Shown here in pieces: positions 10,597 through 23,801 of a DNA stretch of 64,000 nt. Origin of the DNA: Atherix ibis. Its lineage: Eukaryota; Arthropoda; Insecta; Diptera; Athericidae. Position numbers and translations under genes: made by a program. The stretch covers positions 22,902,233 to 22,966,232 of the forward strand of contig OY282610.1 of the NCBI GenBank assembly GCA_958298945.1, written 5' to 3'. The notes below the pieces were generated by a model, which saw only the letters and a list, made by a program, of their open reading frames with translations, was not told where the DNA came from and did no database searches. Each line of letters begins with the position of its first letter. The stretch's first letter is position 1.

Positions 10597-11432
10597 TATT
10601 GTAACAAGCCATGTTTTCCATGACCTCATGACCCTCTAACCTCTTCAAATGGTCCATGAGGTGTTCATTGAGAGGGTAGTGGAGGAAAACACGAGGATTA
10701 TGATAGTTATCTAGACGGGTTATGCCCAGTTCACGTTCAAAAGGAATCTCTAAATCAGAATATGACGCACATTATATAGGCCATTGACAATTTTACATAG
10801 GATTATAGAGTGTAGATATTGGATTCGAAAGGCGTCGTAAGGCTTTGTCGATGGCTTTGTCGTACTGTATTATAAAGTAGCATTTCGCTGTCGATTGTTC
10901 GTTTTGATCTTGCGTTTAAGAATCGCAGTAGCTGATTGTGTATCATCCATTAAATTCCTTTCTTTTGGTGGAATAAATACTGCTGTTCAAGGTTGTGGAA
11001 GGAAAAATGGTTCTTGACAAAGAGTAAAAGTAACATGAACACATTTTTGTTCGTTCACTTTCACTTTCAACTTTTTGAACCATTTTTGATGGGAGTTAAC
11101 ATGGATTTGTAGGATAGTGGATGCCATAATAGCATCCATTTTTGATGGGAGTTAACATAGGTTTTTGGTGATGAGCTAGGATCGGAGTGTCATAAGCATA
11201 TGTTGTAGAATTAGAAACCAAACGTATTACCTTAGGAAATATGTGGAAGGAAGGATTCTCTTTAGCTTCCAAAGACGCCCAGAATGCCATACTGGGTCGA
11301 AAGTCTGAACTTGGTGATGTGAAATTACATTTTCGTCTTCGAGATGGCATAAAACCGTTTTAAAAAAGAATTTCCACTATTTTGACAAGAGTTAGAAGTA
11401 GACTTATGGGTCTATAAGATGAGGCAAGTTTT
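10597..11432 (-). pseudogene. Second degraded LINE remnant, unit A
   Basis: This starts with the same 3' terminus (TATTGTAACAAGC). On the minus strand near 11340-11430 it reads a degraded version of the conserved block before the RT palm (SSYRPIS, LVKIVEILF), parallel to SASFLPILGKIFEKLL in L_B. A direct repeat of CATTTTTGATGGGAGTTAACAT occurs at about 11080 and 11138. A poly-T run follows near 11431. The unit B copy is at 18209-19044. Confidence 0.7.
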
Positions 11433-11460
11433 TTTTTTTTTTTATCTGCAACTACAATTG

Positions 11461-12600
11461 TATTGTAACAAGCAGATTTATATAACATTTTAATTAACAA
11501 TCTTATGCATTATGAGTAAACGCCCATCGGCATTTCTCCAACTACTAGAAGTTAGAGTACTCTAGAAAATCTCTAGGCCATTGTCTCTTAAGTCTCCGAT
11601 GAGTGTTCTCACAAGTGGATTATGATGATAGGATAAACGGACGAGAGTGAAATTTTTTATAGCAGGAAATGCATAGGTTCTGAAGAAAGGTAACATTTAG
11701 ATCACAATATATTACGTTATTACGAGCATAAAAGGGGGCATCAACAATTTTACGGAGGATCTTGGATTATTAGGCCTGGACGCGATGGGAATTGGAACGT
11801 TTCGTTGAATCCCAAAGTTCAATTCCATATGTCCAGGTAATGAGTATGTAGGTTCCATGTTAATATCTTGTCCTGGTAATGAGTCCCAAATAACGTACTT
11901 TATCATATTATGGAATCATGTTGCTATTAAGGTATAAAGGGGTAGGTTTTCCTTGACAAAGTGTAAAAGTAATTTGAGCCTCACTCTCCATATCTTAAAC
12001 CAGGATTGAAAGTTGGGGATGTGGGACTGTAAATTTCTGGAAGATTTTTCAGGATTTCTAAGGAAGTATGGCCGTATCGTTAGCATAAGTAGCAATGATA
12101 TTATTAGGATCAGATGGGATGTCATGGGTATAAATATAATATAAAATGGGACCAAGAAAACTGCCTTGTGGGACTCTGGATAGAATAATATATATTTCTG
12201 AGAATTCTGAGTTAACTGAAACTTCGAAATGACGTTGGAAGAGATATGCTGACGGCAGAAAGCAGTTGAGTTTCCAGAGGAGTCCAGGATGCCACACACG
12301 ATCAAACGCTTGGGAGGTATCTAAAAATAGTCCTGGGCAATACTCATTGCCTCTCAAGAGAGGATGCAATATGATCAACAACGCAACGGCATTGCTGGAT
12401 TGTGGAGTGTTCAGATCGGACGCCAAATTGGTGATCAGGAATAATTTTTTCATTAACTAGGATTGGGTAGACTCGTTTTAATAGAAGTTTTTCAAAAATC
12501 TTACCAAGGATTGGTAAGAAAGAGGCTGATAGGTCGCTTGAATACAATGAACATTTTTTCATACCATCATACCATTTGTCATGCTTTAATTAGATCTGTT
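11461..12600 (-). pseudogene. Jockey-like reverse transcriptase fragment L_B
   Basis: On the minus strand this reads SASFLPILGKIFEKLLLKR, then FLDTSQAFDRVWHPGLL (catalytic motif A aspartate present), RVPQGSFLGPILYYIYTHD and ATYANDTAIL. The catalytic loop is YAND rather than YADD, so the first aspartate of the pair is changed to asparagine. The two main reading frames overlap, showing frameshifts. The element's 3' end is at 11461, where the plus strand starts TATTGTAACAAGC, the same terminus as at 9194 and 10597. Endonuclease and gag are missing, which fits a 5'-truncated insertion or later rearrangement. It straddles the junction between tandem units A and B. Confidence 0.87.
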
Positions 12601-15600
12601 CCAGAGACTATTTAAAATGGCGAATGCTGAAGGCTATTTGACGGCTTCAGTATCACTCTTCAAAGAAACGTTCGTGATTAATTTCAAATAGTATTTCGGT
12701 TTAAATTAATTCGGTAACAATTTTCAGTAAAAAAGTACAAAATTTTTAATTGCTCATGTTCGTAATAAAATTAAATTTGTGGAAAGTAACAGAAAAAACG
12801 ATCAACGACGAAAAATTTTGGCGAAAGCCAATTGATTTCTAACATTGCGAAAAATTACCTTGCAAAGATAATATGCTTTAACATTTTTATATATTTAAGT
12901 AAATATTCTGAAACTAAAAAATTACAATTGCTGATGCTACACGAAACTTTTTATTGAAAAATATTCAAAAATATTCGAAAAATTAAAATTGAATTTGAAA
13001 ATATATATCCTTGTAAGGACGCAAAGGAAACAATATCCTTCTGAAGGTAAAACAGTAAACATCCGAAGAAATAAAAAAAAAATCAAGTCGATCTGACTCT
13101 CCGTTCACGAGAAAATCGATAAAAATCATCGCAAGGCCCTCGCCCAGAAGCCACTCTGATTGGTCGCACTCACAAAAAATTCTTGAAATCGAAAAGTTGA
13201 CAAAAAATTATTCTAGCAACAAAAATTGTTGACAAAAAATGTTTCTAGCAACAAATATTATTGACAGAAAATGTTGATATCGCCAAATATGGTCTGAAAT
13301 GCTGCGGAAAGTGCCCGTTCTGGCAACATTTTGTGTTGATAGCAACAAAAAATGTGTCCATGAAGGCCAAAATGTTCCTGGCCAGTGGTCTTCTGTTCAA
13401 CAAATCGGCGATCAGCAATTTTTCGACTAGCCAGCACATTTTTTGCTCTAGAATAATGGATCCTTCACCGATTTCGATCTTTCAAATGCCAAATCCAACA
13501 CAACTAATAGGGTAAAGAGGACGTATAAACAAATTATTTCTGTGTATGTGTGTTGGTGAGATAATTTAAAAAGCGTCTCGAAAAACGGGAATATTTTGGA
13601 ATTTTCTTTTCGTTTTGAGCCCGTAAGTCTATATCTGCCCATCAATACTAATAATTTGTGTATCAAATTAAAGGTCTCAAATAAATCTAGCTGGCTAGAT
13701 ATAAATGATTTAATTTAAAAATAGTATACCAACGACAGACTAAAATAAGTGCAGATTCGCGCATTTTGATTTGTAATATGAAAATTTACGAATAGATGCG
13801 TCGTACTTTCCCACCTAGGAGCTGTATTAGGATACTATAGATGATGTTTTATATATCAAATGAAAGGCCTCACTGAGCTCTTGGATTTGATTGAATAATA
13901 TTTTCAGTAACTATTCATAGTAAGGAAATAACAGTAATTATATTATTTGAGAGGGGATTTTAGATAAAAAAAGTTTAAATTTATCTTTTTCCACAAACTA
14001 TATCTTAAGCGATAGCTTAAACATTCCTCCTGCTTAATATAAAATTAGATTTTAAAAATAATCCATATTTGGAAAAATAATAAAATTTTTATTGGTATTT
14101 GCAAAATTTTCGTTTCCGAAATATTGTTTAGGTTGATCGTCCTTGTTCCTTATCCTTAAGGATAGTTGATTATTTTCTTACGGTATCCAATAGATCTAAG
14201 TATATTCTAGGTGTCCTTAGAACAAAGTTTTTCCGAAAGCTCAAAAATGGCCAAGTTATTCGAAAAAGCTCAACACCACTTTTTCTTCGATTTCGCATTC
14301 TAAATTTTTACGAATTCATGCTCTTAAGCGGTGGCACTGAACGTTGTCGTGTGGTTTTTCTTATTCCGAAAATGAGAATTTCATTCCTAAAATAGATAAA
14401 ATTAGTAAGAAGTTCAAATATTTTATTTATTTGGATTTTATGATGGGATATCATCGGTTTGGTAGACCTTCCCCAATATTATTTTCATGTTTCAAACATC
14501 GTTATGGTTGATTGTCATTGTACCGTACTCTTAAGGATAATTGAATAGTTTGTCATTGAATTCATTAGAATGGAGTATATAATAGGTGGTATGTGAACAA
14601 TGTTCTTCCATTGATCCAAAAACGGCGAAGTTATTTCAAAGAGTTCAACTTCACTTCTTCTACTTCGCATTGTAAATTTTCACGAGTTTTCCTTTTTATT
14701 TCGAAAATAAGCATTTCTATCTTATAAGTTCAAAAATAGTTGTTTGATCATTTCACTTATAATATTTTATTTATTGCATCTTATCCCAAATAATTTGAAA
14801 TATTTCACTAAGTGCAAATTTTCTGAAGCCGATGGAAAATGGAGGCTAAGATTTGAAGACATTTTCGATCAGTGCTTCGTAATTTTCTCCGATATTGTAG
14901 CAATCTTGAGATTTCATCCCAAAAGTTAGTTATTCAATACTAAAATTAATAATATGTAATCTTTATCAACTTTCATAGGCATTTCACGTAAATTGATTAG
15001 AAACTTACCTCGAAGACGGTAGGCATTCGTAGATCATCGGCAGTTCATCAAAACTGTCCGAATGGGGACGATTTCCGAAAATTAATGTACTGCGGATGGG
15101 AAAAGTTTCCTTTTTGTTTGATTAATTTTATTTTTAAAAAAAGGTAGACTCACCTTTCCATTGGTATGCACTTAAACCGAATTTCAATTAACAGAAGAGC
15201 CGTAAAAAATGTTTAAAAAACTCCTGAACGAAGAACACATCAAAACTGACACGTCGAATCTGATCAACCGTCGTGGTTTTCTCACAAAAAGAGATGCTGC
15301 CCGAGAAAAGAGAGGAAATCACGATGAGAACGACTCATCCCTTCACTCATTCGCAAATTATGAACAGTTCATGACCTGAAAAGGGACGGAGCACATCCTC
15401 CTTTTGCAATTTTACATGCTTTTGGAGCGGAGTATAAGTTGAGTGTTCGTTTTGTTGAGTAAACTGCTAACAGTGGATTATCAAATTATCCGCAATATTT
15501 CCGGGGCTCAATTATGAGCAAGTCAATCGTACTTAATCAAAATAGATTCAAAACTTAACCGAATAATTATTAAAAAAGATAAGTTTTTAGTTTTAAAATC

Positions 15601-16428
15601 AGATAAATTGTTAGTAAAACTTACTAAAAATTATCATTAAAATTTGGCCTCAATATTTCGGTTAAATTATTAGGAATTATTTAAAAAAATCCAGTAGATT
15701 TTGCTTTTAATGCAAATAAAACACATTTGGAGGAACAGTTGACGACATTCAATTTATTATCCAGAATTCATAGTCCGCTTCTACTAAATTAATTAGCCCC
15801 AATTTTAAGTTAAGATGTAACTGAATAAATTTAATTTATGATCCTTTAAAAATATTTCTTTCCAAAATACTTCATGTTTTTCGTAAAATTTCTTCTGACC
15901 GAACGTGGTTGTTGGCAGTTGATTTTTTGGTGTACAATGGAAGGTGAAGAATACACCATTTCAGTGAGAATTTAATTTTTTATTTTGGTTTTTTCTTTTG
16001 ATTTTTGGCAGATCTGCTATTCGAATATGAGGTTTACTCCTCGTGAGGAGACGATAGAAAATCTCATCAAAGTCATGATCCTTTTCGTAGCAAAACAGTC
16101 ATAAATGCGAATATTTTCTTATGAAGAAGTATAAGAAACCGTGTTTATTATTTGTTCATATATGCAAAGTCTCTTAGACAAGAGCCAGAGGTCTTTCTAT
16201 AGCGCCACGACCATGAGGCCATTTAGCGACTTCATATTACGTATAGGTGGGCATTACCTAATTAAAAACTGATCGACAGTTAGTTTTAGAGAGCCTAAAT
16301 TTTACGGAGCATATTGGGTTCTTTCAGAAAATTGAAGAGACAATTTGGAAAATGTTCTGTTTGGTTTAAGAGCTCCCCACAATGGAAGGAGTCCATAATT
16401 AGCTTGAACCATTTTTATTTATGGTACC

Positions 16429-16537
16429 TTAGTCCTCGAGTTCCTGGCGTCGTGGATCTGGCTTTTTTTGTTGATAGGGCAACAGGGTGATACGTTGAAT
16501 AGGTTTGTCATCATTGTCCACGACATCACAGGCGGTT
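16429..16537 (-). CDS. Second copy of the probable terminal exon
   Basis: This is the unit B copy of the exon at 8815-8923, with the same splice acceptor, stop and nearby AATAAA. One base change turns the first complete codon from Ile to Thr (TACDVVDNDD). No third copy exists because unit C ends before this point. Confidence 0.48.
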
Positions 16538-16742
16538 CTACAAAAAATTGATTTTGAGGAAAATATCTCCCAGGTACTCTTAGGCTAATATTTTGGATAT
16601 ATTTTCGTATTCAAAAAAATTCATGAAAGTATGAGGATTATGGTTTCTTTTTTTTTATAAATAGTTTTTTAAGGTTTATAGTTTCTTCTTTATTTTTTGG
16701 ATTTTTCAAGTCAATAAATTTTTTTTATTATTTAAAAATAAT

Positions 16743-16798
16743 ATTTACGTAACCCGCAGAAATTCAAAATTCGCTATATTTTTTGAACAGACTCTGTA
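16743..16798. mobile_element. Mariner end fragment, unit B copy
   Basis: This is the duplicate of 9133-9187 in the second tandem unit, with the same loss of everything but the terminus. Confidence 0.68.
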
Positions 16799-16806
16799 TA
16801 ATATAG

Positions 16807-17745
16807 TATTGTAACAAGCAGATTTATATAATATATTAATTACAGTTAACATGAAGGATTATGCCAAGTAAACATTCATCGAAGTTTCTCCTGCTAGCGT
16901 GTGCTTATGTTAAGACTCAGTATTTTAATAAATCACGCCGCCAGAAGGCGCTTCAGTCTTTGATAAGTGTTTTTAGTAAAGGATAGTTCTTGAACTGAAG
17001 GACACTTTGGATTCGACGTAAATTAGTAGACTTAGTGAGACCCCAGTGTTTTAGACCGTAAATTCATATTGTTTTCAATAGGACATTGTATAACAGTACT
17101 TTGCTGTCTTTATAAGCTTAGAACCTTTGTCTAAAAGTCAAATTATTGTAGGTATCGTCTTCTTATTTTTTTAACTCTTCTATGTGGGTTCCATGTCAAG
17201 CATTTGTCTTACTTCAGTCCTATCTACCGAACTTCGGTGTGTTGTGGTATGGCACTGCCATTAAGCTGTATAGGAGGACATGCTTCATAGCAGAGAGTTC
17301 TGTAGAGTTTGGATTTGGAATTGGAGAATTTCAGAAGCTTATCGGGGATATTTGCTAGATGCAGGATGTGCAAATGTTGTAGAGAATAGGTGCAAGTATA
17401 CTACCTAGTGGAAGACTAGCCAATATCGGGTTGTTGGATTAGTTTACTTGGAAGTATCAGGACTATGAAATAGGTAGAAGCAAGAATTCTCTTGATTTTC
17501 CAGAGTAAGCCCGGTGCCAAACTCTATTAAAAGCTTGACTTATTTCCGAAATACATTCGGACAGTATTCTTTTCTTTCTAAAGAGGATGCAATGAAATCG
17601 ACAACTCGATGACACTGCTGGGTAGTATAGTTTTCAGAGACTGCAATTAAAGTATATAGGAGAAGATGGTTCACGGCAAAGAGAAAAAGATAAGTGGGTA
17701 GATTTATGTGGATTAACTTTTATTCTCCAATTTATTAACCAATTC
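16807..17745 (-). pseudogene. Degraded Jockey-like LINE remnant, unit B
   Basis: This is the unit B copy of the remnant at 9194-10130, differing by a small number of substitutions and a short indel near 17144. Confidence 0.7.
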
Positions 17746-18208
17746 TGAAAGGTTTGAATTTGGGTTAAGCGTATTTTGGAACCACAATTTGTTCCTTTAA
17801 CAAGTTATCCTCTTCGTACTGTCAACAATATTTAAAGGAGTATAATTGATTAGCTAATCAGCCCCCTAGGTTATTGTAGCGTCACTCTGTGTACAAAGAA
17901 AGAGTTAAATGTATTCACTTTTCAGAAATATGCCATTCGAACTCATTCTAAATTATTTTCTTAATATAAATTAAAACCGCATACTCCCCTTATATAAATC
18001 CAAAGGACATTATGCAGGAGTGAAAGGGTGATCAAATAATGGTCGCGATCTTTTCAATATCCTTATTTCATGAATAAACATTTGTACTTGAAATTTTTGA
18101 TAGTCAGAATTAATAAACCAAAACGAAAAATCTTTAAAAAAAAATACTTTGAAATGAAGTTTGACCATAATCGGTTCGGATTAGTTTCTATATGTGTCTG
18201 TTTTTATA

Positions 18209-19044
18209 TATTGTAACAAGCCATGTTTTCCATGACCTCATGACCCTCTAACCTCTTCAAATGGTCCATGAGGTGTTCATTGAGAGGGTAGTGGAGGAAA
18301 ACACGAGGATTATGATAGTTATCTAGACGGGTTATGCCCAGTTCACGTTCAAAAGGAATCTCTAAATCAGAATATGACGCACATTATATAGGCCATTGAC
18401 AATTTTACATAGGATTATAGAGTGTAGATATTGGATTCGAAAGGCGTCGTAAGGCTTTGTCGATGGCTTTGTCGTACTGTATTATAAAGTAGCATTTCGC
18501 TGTCGATTGTTCGTTTTGATCTTGCGTTTAAGAATCGCAGTAGCTGATTGTGTATCATCCATTAAATTCCTTTCTTTTGGTGGAATAAATACTGCTGTTC
18601 AAGGTTGTGGAAGGAAAAATGGTTCTTGACAAAGAGTAAAAGTAACATGAACACATTTTTGTTCGTTCACTTTCACTTTCAACTTTTTGAACCATTTTTG
18701 ATGGGAGTTAACATGGATTTGTAGGATAGTGGATGCCATAATAGCATCCATTTTTGATGGGAGTTAACATAGGTTTTTGGTGATGAGCTAGGATCGGAGT
18801 GTCATAAGCATATGTTGTAGAATTAGAAACCAAACGTATTACCTTAGGAAATATGTGGAAGGAAGGATTCTCTTTAGCTTCCAAAGACGCCCAGAATGCC
18901 ATACTGGGTCGAAAGTCTGAACTTGGTGATGTGAAATTACATTTTCGTCTTCGAGATGGCATAAAACCGTTTTAAAAAAGAATTTCCACTATTTTGACAA
19001 GAGTTAGAAGTAGACTTATGGGTCTATAAGATGAGGCAAGTTTT
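18209..19044 (-). pseudogene. Second degraded LINE remnant, unit B
   Basis: This is the unit B copy of 10597-11432, essentially identical, including the internal direct repeat and trailing poly-T. Confidence 0.7.
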
Positions 19045-19072
19045 TTTTTTTTTTTATCTGCAACTACAATTG

Positions 19073-20212
19073 TATTGTAACAAGCAGATTTATATAACAT
19101 TTTAATTAACAATCTTATGCATTATGAGTAAACGCCCATCGGCATTTCTCCAACTACTAGAAGTTAGAGTACTCTAGAAAATCTTTTGGCCATTGTCTCT
19201 TAAGTCTCCGATGAGTGTTCTCACAAGTGGATTATGATGATAGGATAAACGGACGAGAGTGAAATTTTTTATAGCAGGAAATGCATAGGTTCTGAAGAAA
19301 GGTAACATTTAGATCACAATATATTACGTTATTACGAGCATAAAAGGGGGCATCAACAATTTTACGGAGGATCTTGGATTATTAGGCCTGGACGCGATGG
19401 GAATTGGAACGTTTCGTTGAATCCCAAAGTTCAATTCCATATGTCCAGGTAATGAGTATGTAGGTTCCATGTTAATATCTTGTCCTGGTAATGAGTCCCA
19501 AATAACGTACTTTATCATATTATGGAATCATGTTGCTATTAAGGTATAAAGGGGTAGGTTTTCCTTGACAAAGTGTAAAAGTAATTTGAGCCTCACTCTC
19601 CATATCTTAAACCAGGATTGAAAGTTGGGGATGTGGGACTGTAAATTTCTGGAAGATTTTTCAGGATTTCTAAGGAAGTATGGCCGTATCGTTAGCATAA
19701 GTAGCAATGATATTATTAGGATCAGATGGGATGTCATGGGTATAAATATAATATAAAATGGGACCAAGAAAACTGCCTTGTGGGACTCTGGATAGAATAA
19801 TATATATTTCTGAGAATTCTGAGTTAACTGAAACTTCGAAATGACGTTGGAAGAGATATGCTGACGGCAGAAAGCAGTTGAGTTTCCAGAGGAGTCCAGG
19901 ATGCCACACACGATCAAACGCTTGGGAGGTATCTAAAAATAGTCCTGGGCAATACTCATTGCCTCTCAAGAGAGGATGCAATATGATCAACAACGCAACG
20001 GCATTGCTGGATTGTGGAGTGTTCAGATCGGACGCCAAATTGGTGATCAGGAATAATTTTTTCATTAACTAGGATTGGGTAGACTCGTTTTAATAGAAGT
20101 TTTTCAAAAATCTTACCAAGGATTGGTAAGAAAGAGGCTGATAGGTCGCTTGAATACAATGAACATTTTTTCATACCATCATACCATTTGTCATGCTTTA
20201 ATTAGATCTGTT
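19073..20212 (-). pseudogene. Jockey-like reverse transcriptase fragment L_C
   Basis: This is the equivalent of the fragment at 11461-12600, almost base-identical. It has the same YAND catalytic loop, the same SQAFDRVWHPG and PQGSFLGP motifs and the same 3' terminus TATTGTAACAAGC at 19073. It straddles the B/C junction. Sharing every lesion with L_B shows the two arose by duplication, not by separate insertions. Confidence 0.87.
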
Positions 20213-23200
20213 CCAGAGACTATTTAAAATGGCGAATGCTGAAGGCTATTTGACGGCTTCAGTATCACTCTTCAAAGAAACGTTCGTGATTAATTTCAAA
20301 TAGTATTTCGGTTTAAATTAATTCGGTAACAATTTTCAGTAAAAAAGTACAAAATTTTTAATTGCTCATGTTCGTAATAAAATTAAATTTGTGGAAAGTA
20401 ACAGAAAAAACGATCAACGACGAAAAATTTTGGCGAAAGCCAATTGATTTCTAACATTGCGAAAAATTACCTTGCAAAGATAATATGCTTTAACATTTTT
20501 ATATATTTAAGTAAATATTCTGAAACTAAAAAATTACAATTGCTGATGCTACACGAAACTTTTTATTGTAAAATATTCAAAAATATTCGAAAAATTAAAA
20601 TTGAATTTGAAAATATATATCCTTGTAAGGACGCAAAGGAAACAATATCCTTCTGAAGGTAAAACAGTAAACATCCGAAGAAATAAAAAAAAAATCAAGT
20701 CGATCTGACTCTCCGTTCACGAGAAAATCGATAAAAATCATCGCAAGGCCCTCGCCCAGAAGCCACTCTGATTGGTCGCACTCACAAAAAATTCTTGAAA
20801 TCGAAAAGTTGACAAAAAATTATTCTAGCAACAAAAATTGTTGACAAAAAATGTTTCTAGCAACAAATATTATTGACAGAAAATGTTGAAATCGCCAAAT
20901 ATGGTCTGAAATGCTGCGGAAAGTGCCCGTTCTGGCAACATTTTGTGTTGATAGCAACAAAAAATGTGTCCATGAAGGCCAAAATGTTCCTGGCCAGTGG
21001 TCTTCTGTTCAACAAATCGGCGATCAGCAATTTTTCGACTAGCCAGCACATTTTTTGCTCTAGAATAATGGATCCTTCACCGATTTCGATCTTTCAAATG
21101 CCAAATCCAACACAACTAATAGGGTAAAGAGGACGTATAAACAAATTATTTCTGTGTATGTGTGTTGGTGAGATAATTTAAAAAGCGTCTCGAAAAACGG
21201 GAATATTTTGGAATTTTCTTTTCGTTTTGAGCCCGTAAGTCTATATCTGCCCATCAATACTAATAATTTGTGTATCAAATTAAAGGTCTCAAATAAATCT
21301 AGCTGGCTAGATATAAATGATTTAATTTAAAAATAGTATACCAACGACAGACTAAAATAAGTGCAGATTCGCGCATTTTGATTTGTAATATGAAAATTTA
21401 CGAATAGATGCGTCGTACTTTCCCATCTAGGAGCTGTATTAGGATACTATAGATGATGTTTTATATATCAAATGAAAGGCCTCACTGAGCTCTTGGATTT
21501 GATTGAATAATATTTTCAGTAACTATTCATAGTAAGGAAATAACAGTAATTATATTATTTGAGAGGGGATTTTAGATAAAAAAAGTTTAAATTTATCTTT
21601 TTCCACAAACTATATCTTAAGCGATAGCTTAAACATTCCTCCTGCTTAATATAAAATTAGATTTTAAAAACAATACATATTTGGAAAAATAATAAAATTT
21701 TTATTGGTATTTGCAAAATTTTCGTTTCCGAAATATTGTTTAGGTTGATCGTCCTTGTTCCTTATCCTTAAGGATAGTTGATTATTTTCTTACGGTATCC
21801 AATAGATCTAAGTATATTCTAGGTGTCCTTAGAACAAAGTTTTTCCGAAAGCTCAAAAATGGCCAAGTTATTCGAAAAAGCTCAACACCACTTTTTCTTC
21901 GATTTCGCATTCTAAATTTTTACGAATTCATGCTCTTAAGCGGTGGCACTGAACGTTGTCGTGTGGTTTTTCTTATTCCGAAAATGAGAATTTCATTCCT
22001 AAAATAGATAAAATTAGTAAGAAGTTCAAATATTTTATTTATTTGGATTTTATGATGGGATATCATCGGTTTGGTAGACCTTCCCCAATATTATTTTCAT
22101 GTTTCAAACATCGTTATGGTTGATTGTCATTGTACCGTACTCTTAAGGATAATTGAATAGTTTGTCATTGAATTCATTAGAATGGAGTATATAATAGGTG
22201 GTTTGTGAACAATGTTCTTCCATTGATCCAAAAACGGCGAAGTTATTTCAAAGAGTTCAACTTCACTTCTTCTACTTCGCATTGTAAATTTTCACGAGTT
22301 TTCCTTTTTATTTCGAAAATAAGCATTTCTATCTTATAAGTTCAAAAATAGTTGTTTGATCATTTCACTTATAATATTTTATTTATTGCATCTTATCCCA
22401 AATAATTTGAAATATTTCACTAAGTGCAAATTTTCTGAAGCCGATGGAAAATGGAGGCTAAGATTTGAAGACATTTTCGATCAGTGCTTCGTAATTTTCT
22501 CCGATATTGTAGCAATCTTGAGATTTCATCCCAAAAGTTAGTTATTCAATACTAAAATTAATAATATGTAATCTTTATCAACTTTCATAGGCATTTCACG
22601 TAAATTGATTAGAAACTTACCTCGAAGACGGTAGGCATTCGTAGATCATCGGCAGTTCATCAAAACTGTCCGAATGGGGACGATTTCCGAAAATTAATGT
22701 ACTGCGGATGGGAAAAGTTTCCTTTTTGTTTGATTAATTTTATTTTTAAAAAAAGGTAGACTCACCTTTCCATTGGTATGCACTTAAACCGAATTTCAAT
22801 TAACAGAAGAGCCGTAAAAAATGTTTAAAAAACTCCTGAACGAAGAACACATCAAAACTGACACGTCGAATCTGATCAACCGTCGTGGTTTTCTCACAAA
22901 AAGAGATGCTGCCCGAGAAAAGAGAGGAAATCACGATGAGAACGACTCATCCCTTCACTCATTCGCAAATTATGAACAGTTCATGACCTGAAAAGGGACG
23001 GAGCACATCCTCCTTTTGCAATTTTACATGCTTTTGGAGCGGAGTATAAGTTGAGTGTTCGTTTTGTTGAGTAAACTGCTAACAGTGGATTATCAAATTA
23101 TCCGCAATATTTCCGGGGCTCAATTATGAGCAAGTCAATCGTACTTAATCAAAATAGATTCAAAACTTAACCGAATAATTATTAAAAAAGATAAGTTTTT

Positions 23201-23801
23201 AGTTTTAAAATCAGATAAATTGTTAGTAAAACTTACTAAAAATTATCATTAAAATTTGGCCTCAATATTTCGGTTAAATTATTAGGAATTATTAAAAAAA
23301 ATCCAGTAGATTTTGCTTTTAATGCAAATAAAACACATTTGGAGGAACAGTTGACGACATTCAATTTATTATCCAGAATTCATAGTCCGCTTCTACTAAA
23401 TTAATTAGCCCCAATTTTAAGTTAAGATGTAACTGAATAAATTTAATTTATGATCCTTTAAAAATATTTCTTTCCAAAATACTTCATGTTTTTCGTAAAA
23501 TTTCTTCTGACCGAACGTGGTTGTTGGCAGTTGATTTTTTGGTGTACAATGGAAGGTGAAGAATACACCATTTCAGTGAGAATTTAATTTTTTATTTTGG
23601 TTTTTTCTTTTGATTTTTGGCAGATCTGCTATTCGAATATGGGGTTTACTCCTCGTGAGGAGACGATAGAAAATCTCATCAAAGTCATGATCCTTTTCGT
23701 AGCAAAACAGTCATAAATGCGAATATTTTCTTATGAAGAAGTATAAGAAACCGTGTTTATTATTTGTTCATATATGCAAAGTCTCTTAGACAAGAGCCAG
23801 A
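19457..23801. repeat. 7.6-kb tandem unit, copy C, truncated
   Basis: This copy follows B until AGACAAGAGCCAGAG at about 23801, then switches abruptly into a Jockey-like gag/endonuclease fragment. It therefore lacks the terminal exon, the mariner end fragment and the two downstream LINE remnants of A and B. Confidence 0.9.

Larger units (their letters stand above)
4183..11844. repeat. 7.6-kb tandem unit, copy A
   Basis: The sequence from about 4183 recurs from about 11845 and again from about 19457. Copies B and C are offset by 7612 bp and nearly identical. Copy A differs most in its first 800 bp, which is Jockey-like reverse transcriptase, and has about 27 extra bases around 4937-4992. From about 5000 it matches B almost base for base, with scattered differences between about 7990 and 9950. 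Confidence 0.9.
11845..19456. repeat. 7.6-kb tandem unit, copy B
   Basis: This is the complete middle unit. It carries every landmark of copy A in order: reverse transcriptase remnant, AT-rich region with old internal repeats, short candidate genes near 14.8-16.1 kb, a terminal exon at 16429-16537, a mariner end fragment and two more LINE remnants. It is nearly identical to C over their shared length. Confidence 0.92.

Noticed and set aside
4183..23801. LTR retrotransposon or viral integration explaining the 7.6-kb repeats
   Set aside because: No gag-pol of LTR type, no protease or integrase, no primer binding site; only non-LTR reverse transcriptase remnants are present.
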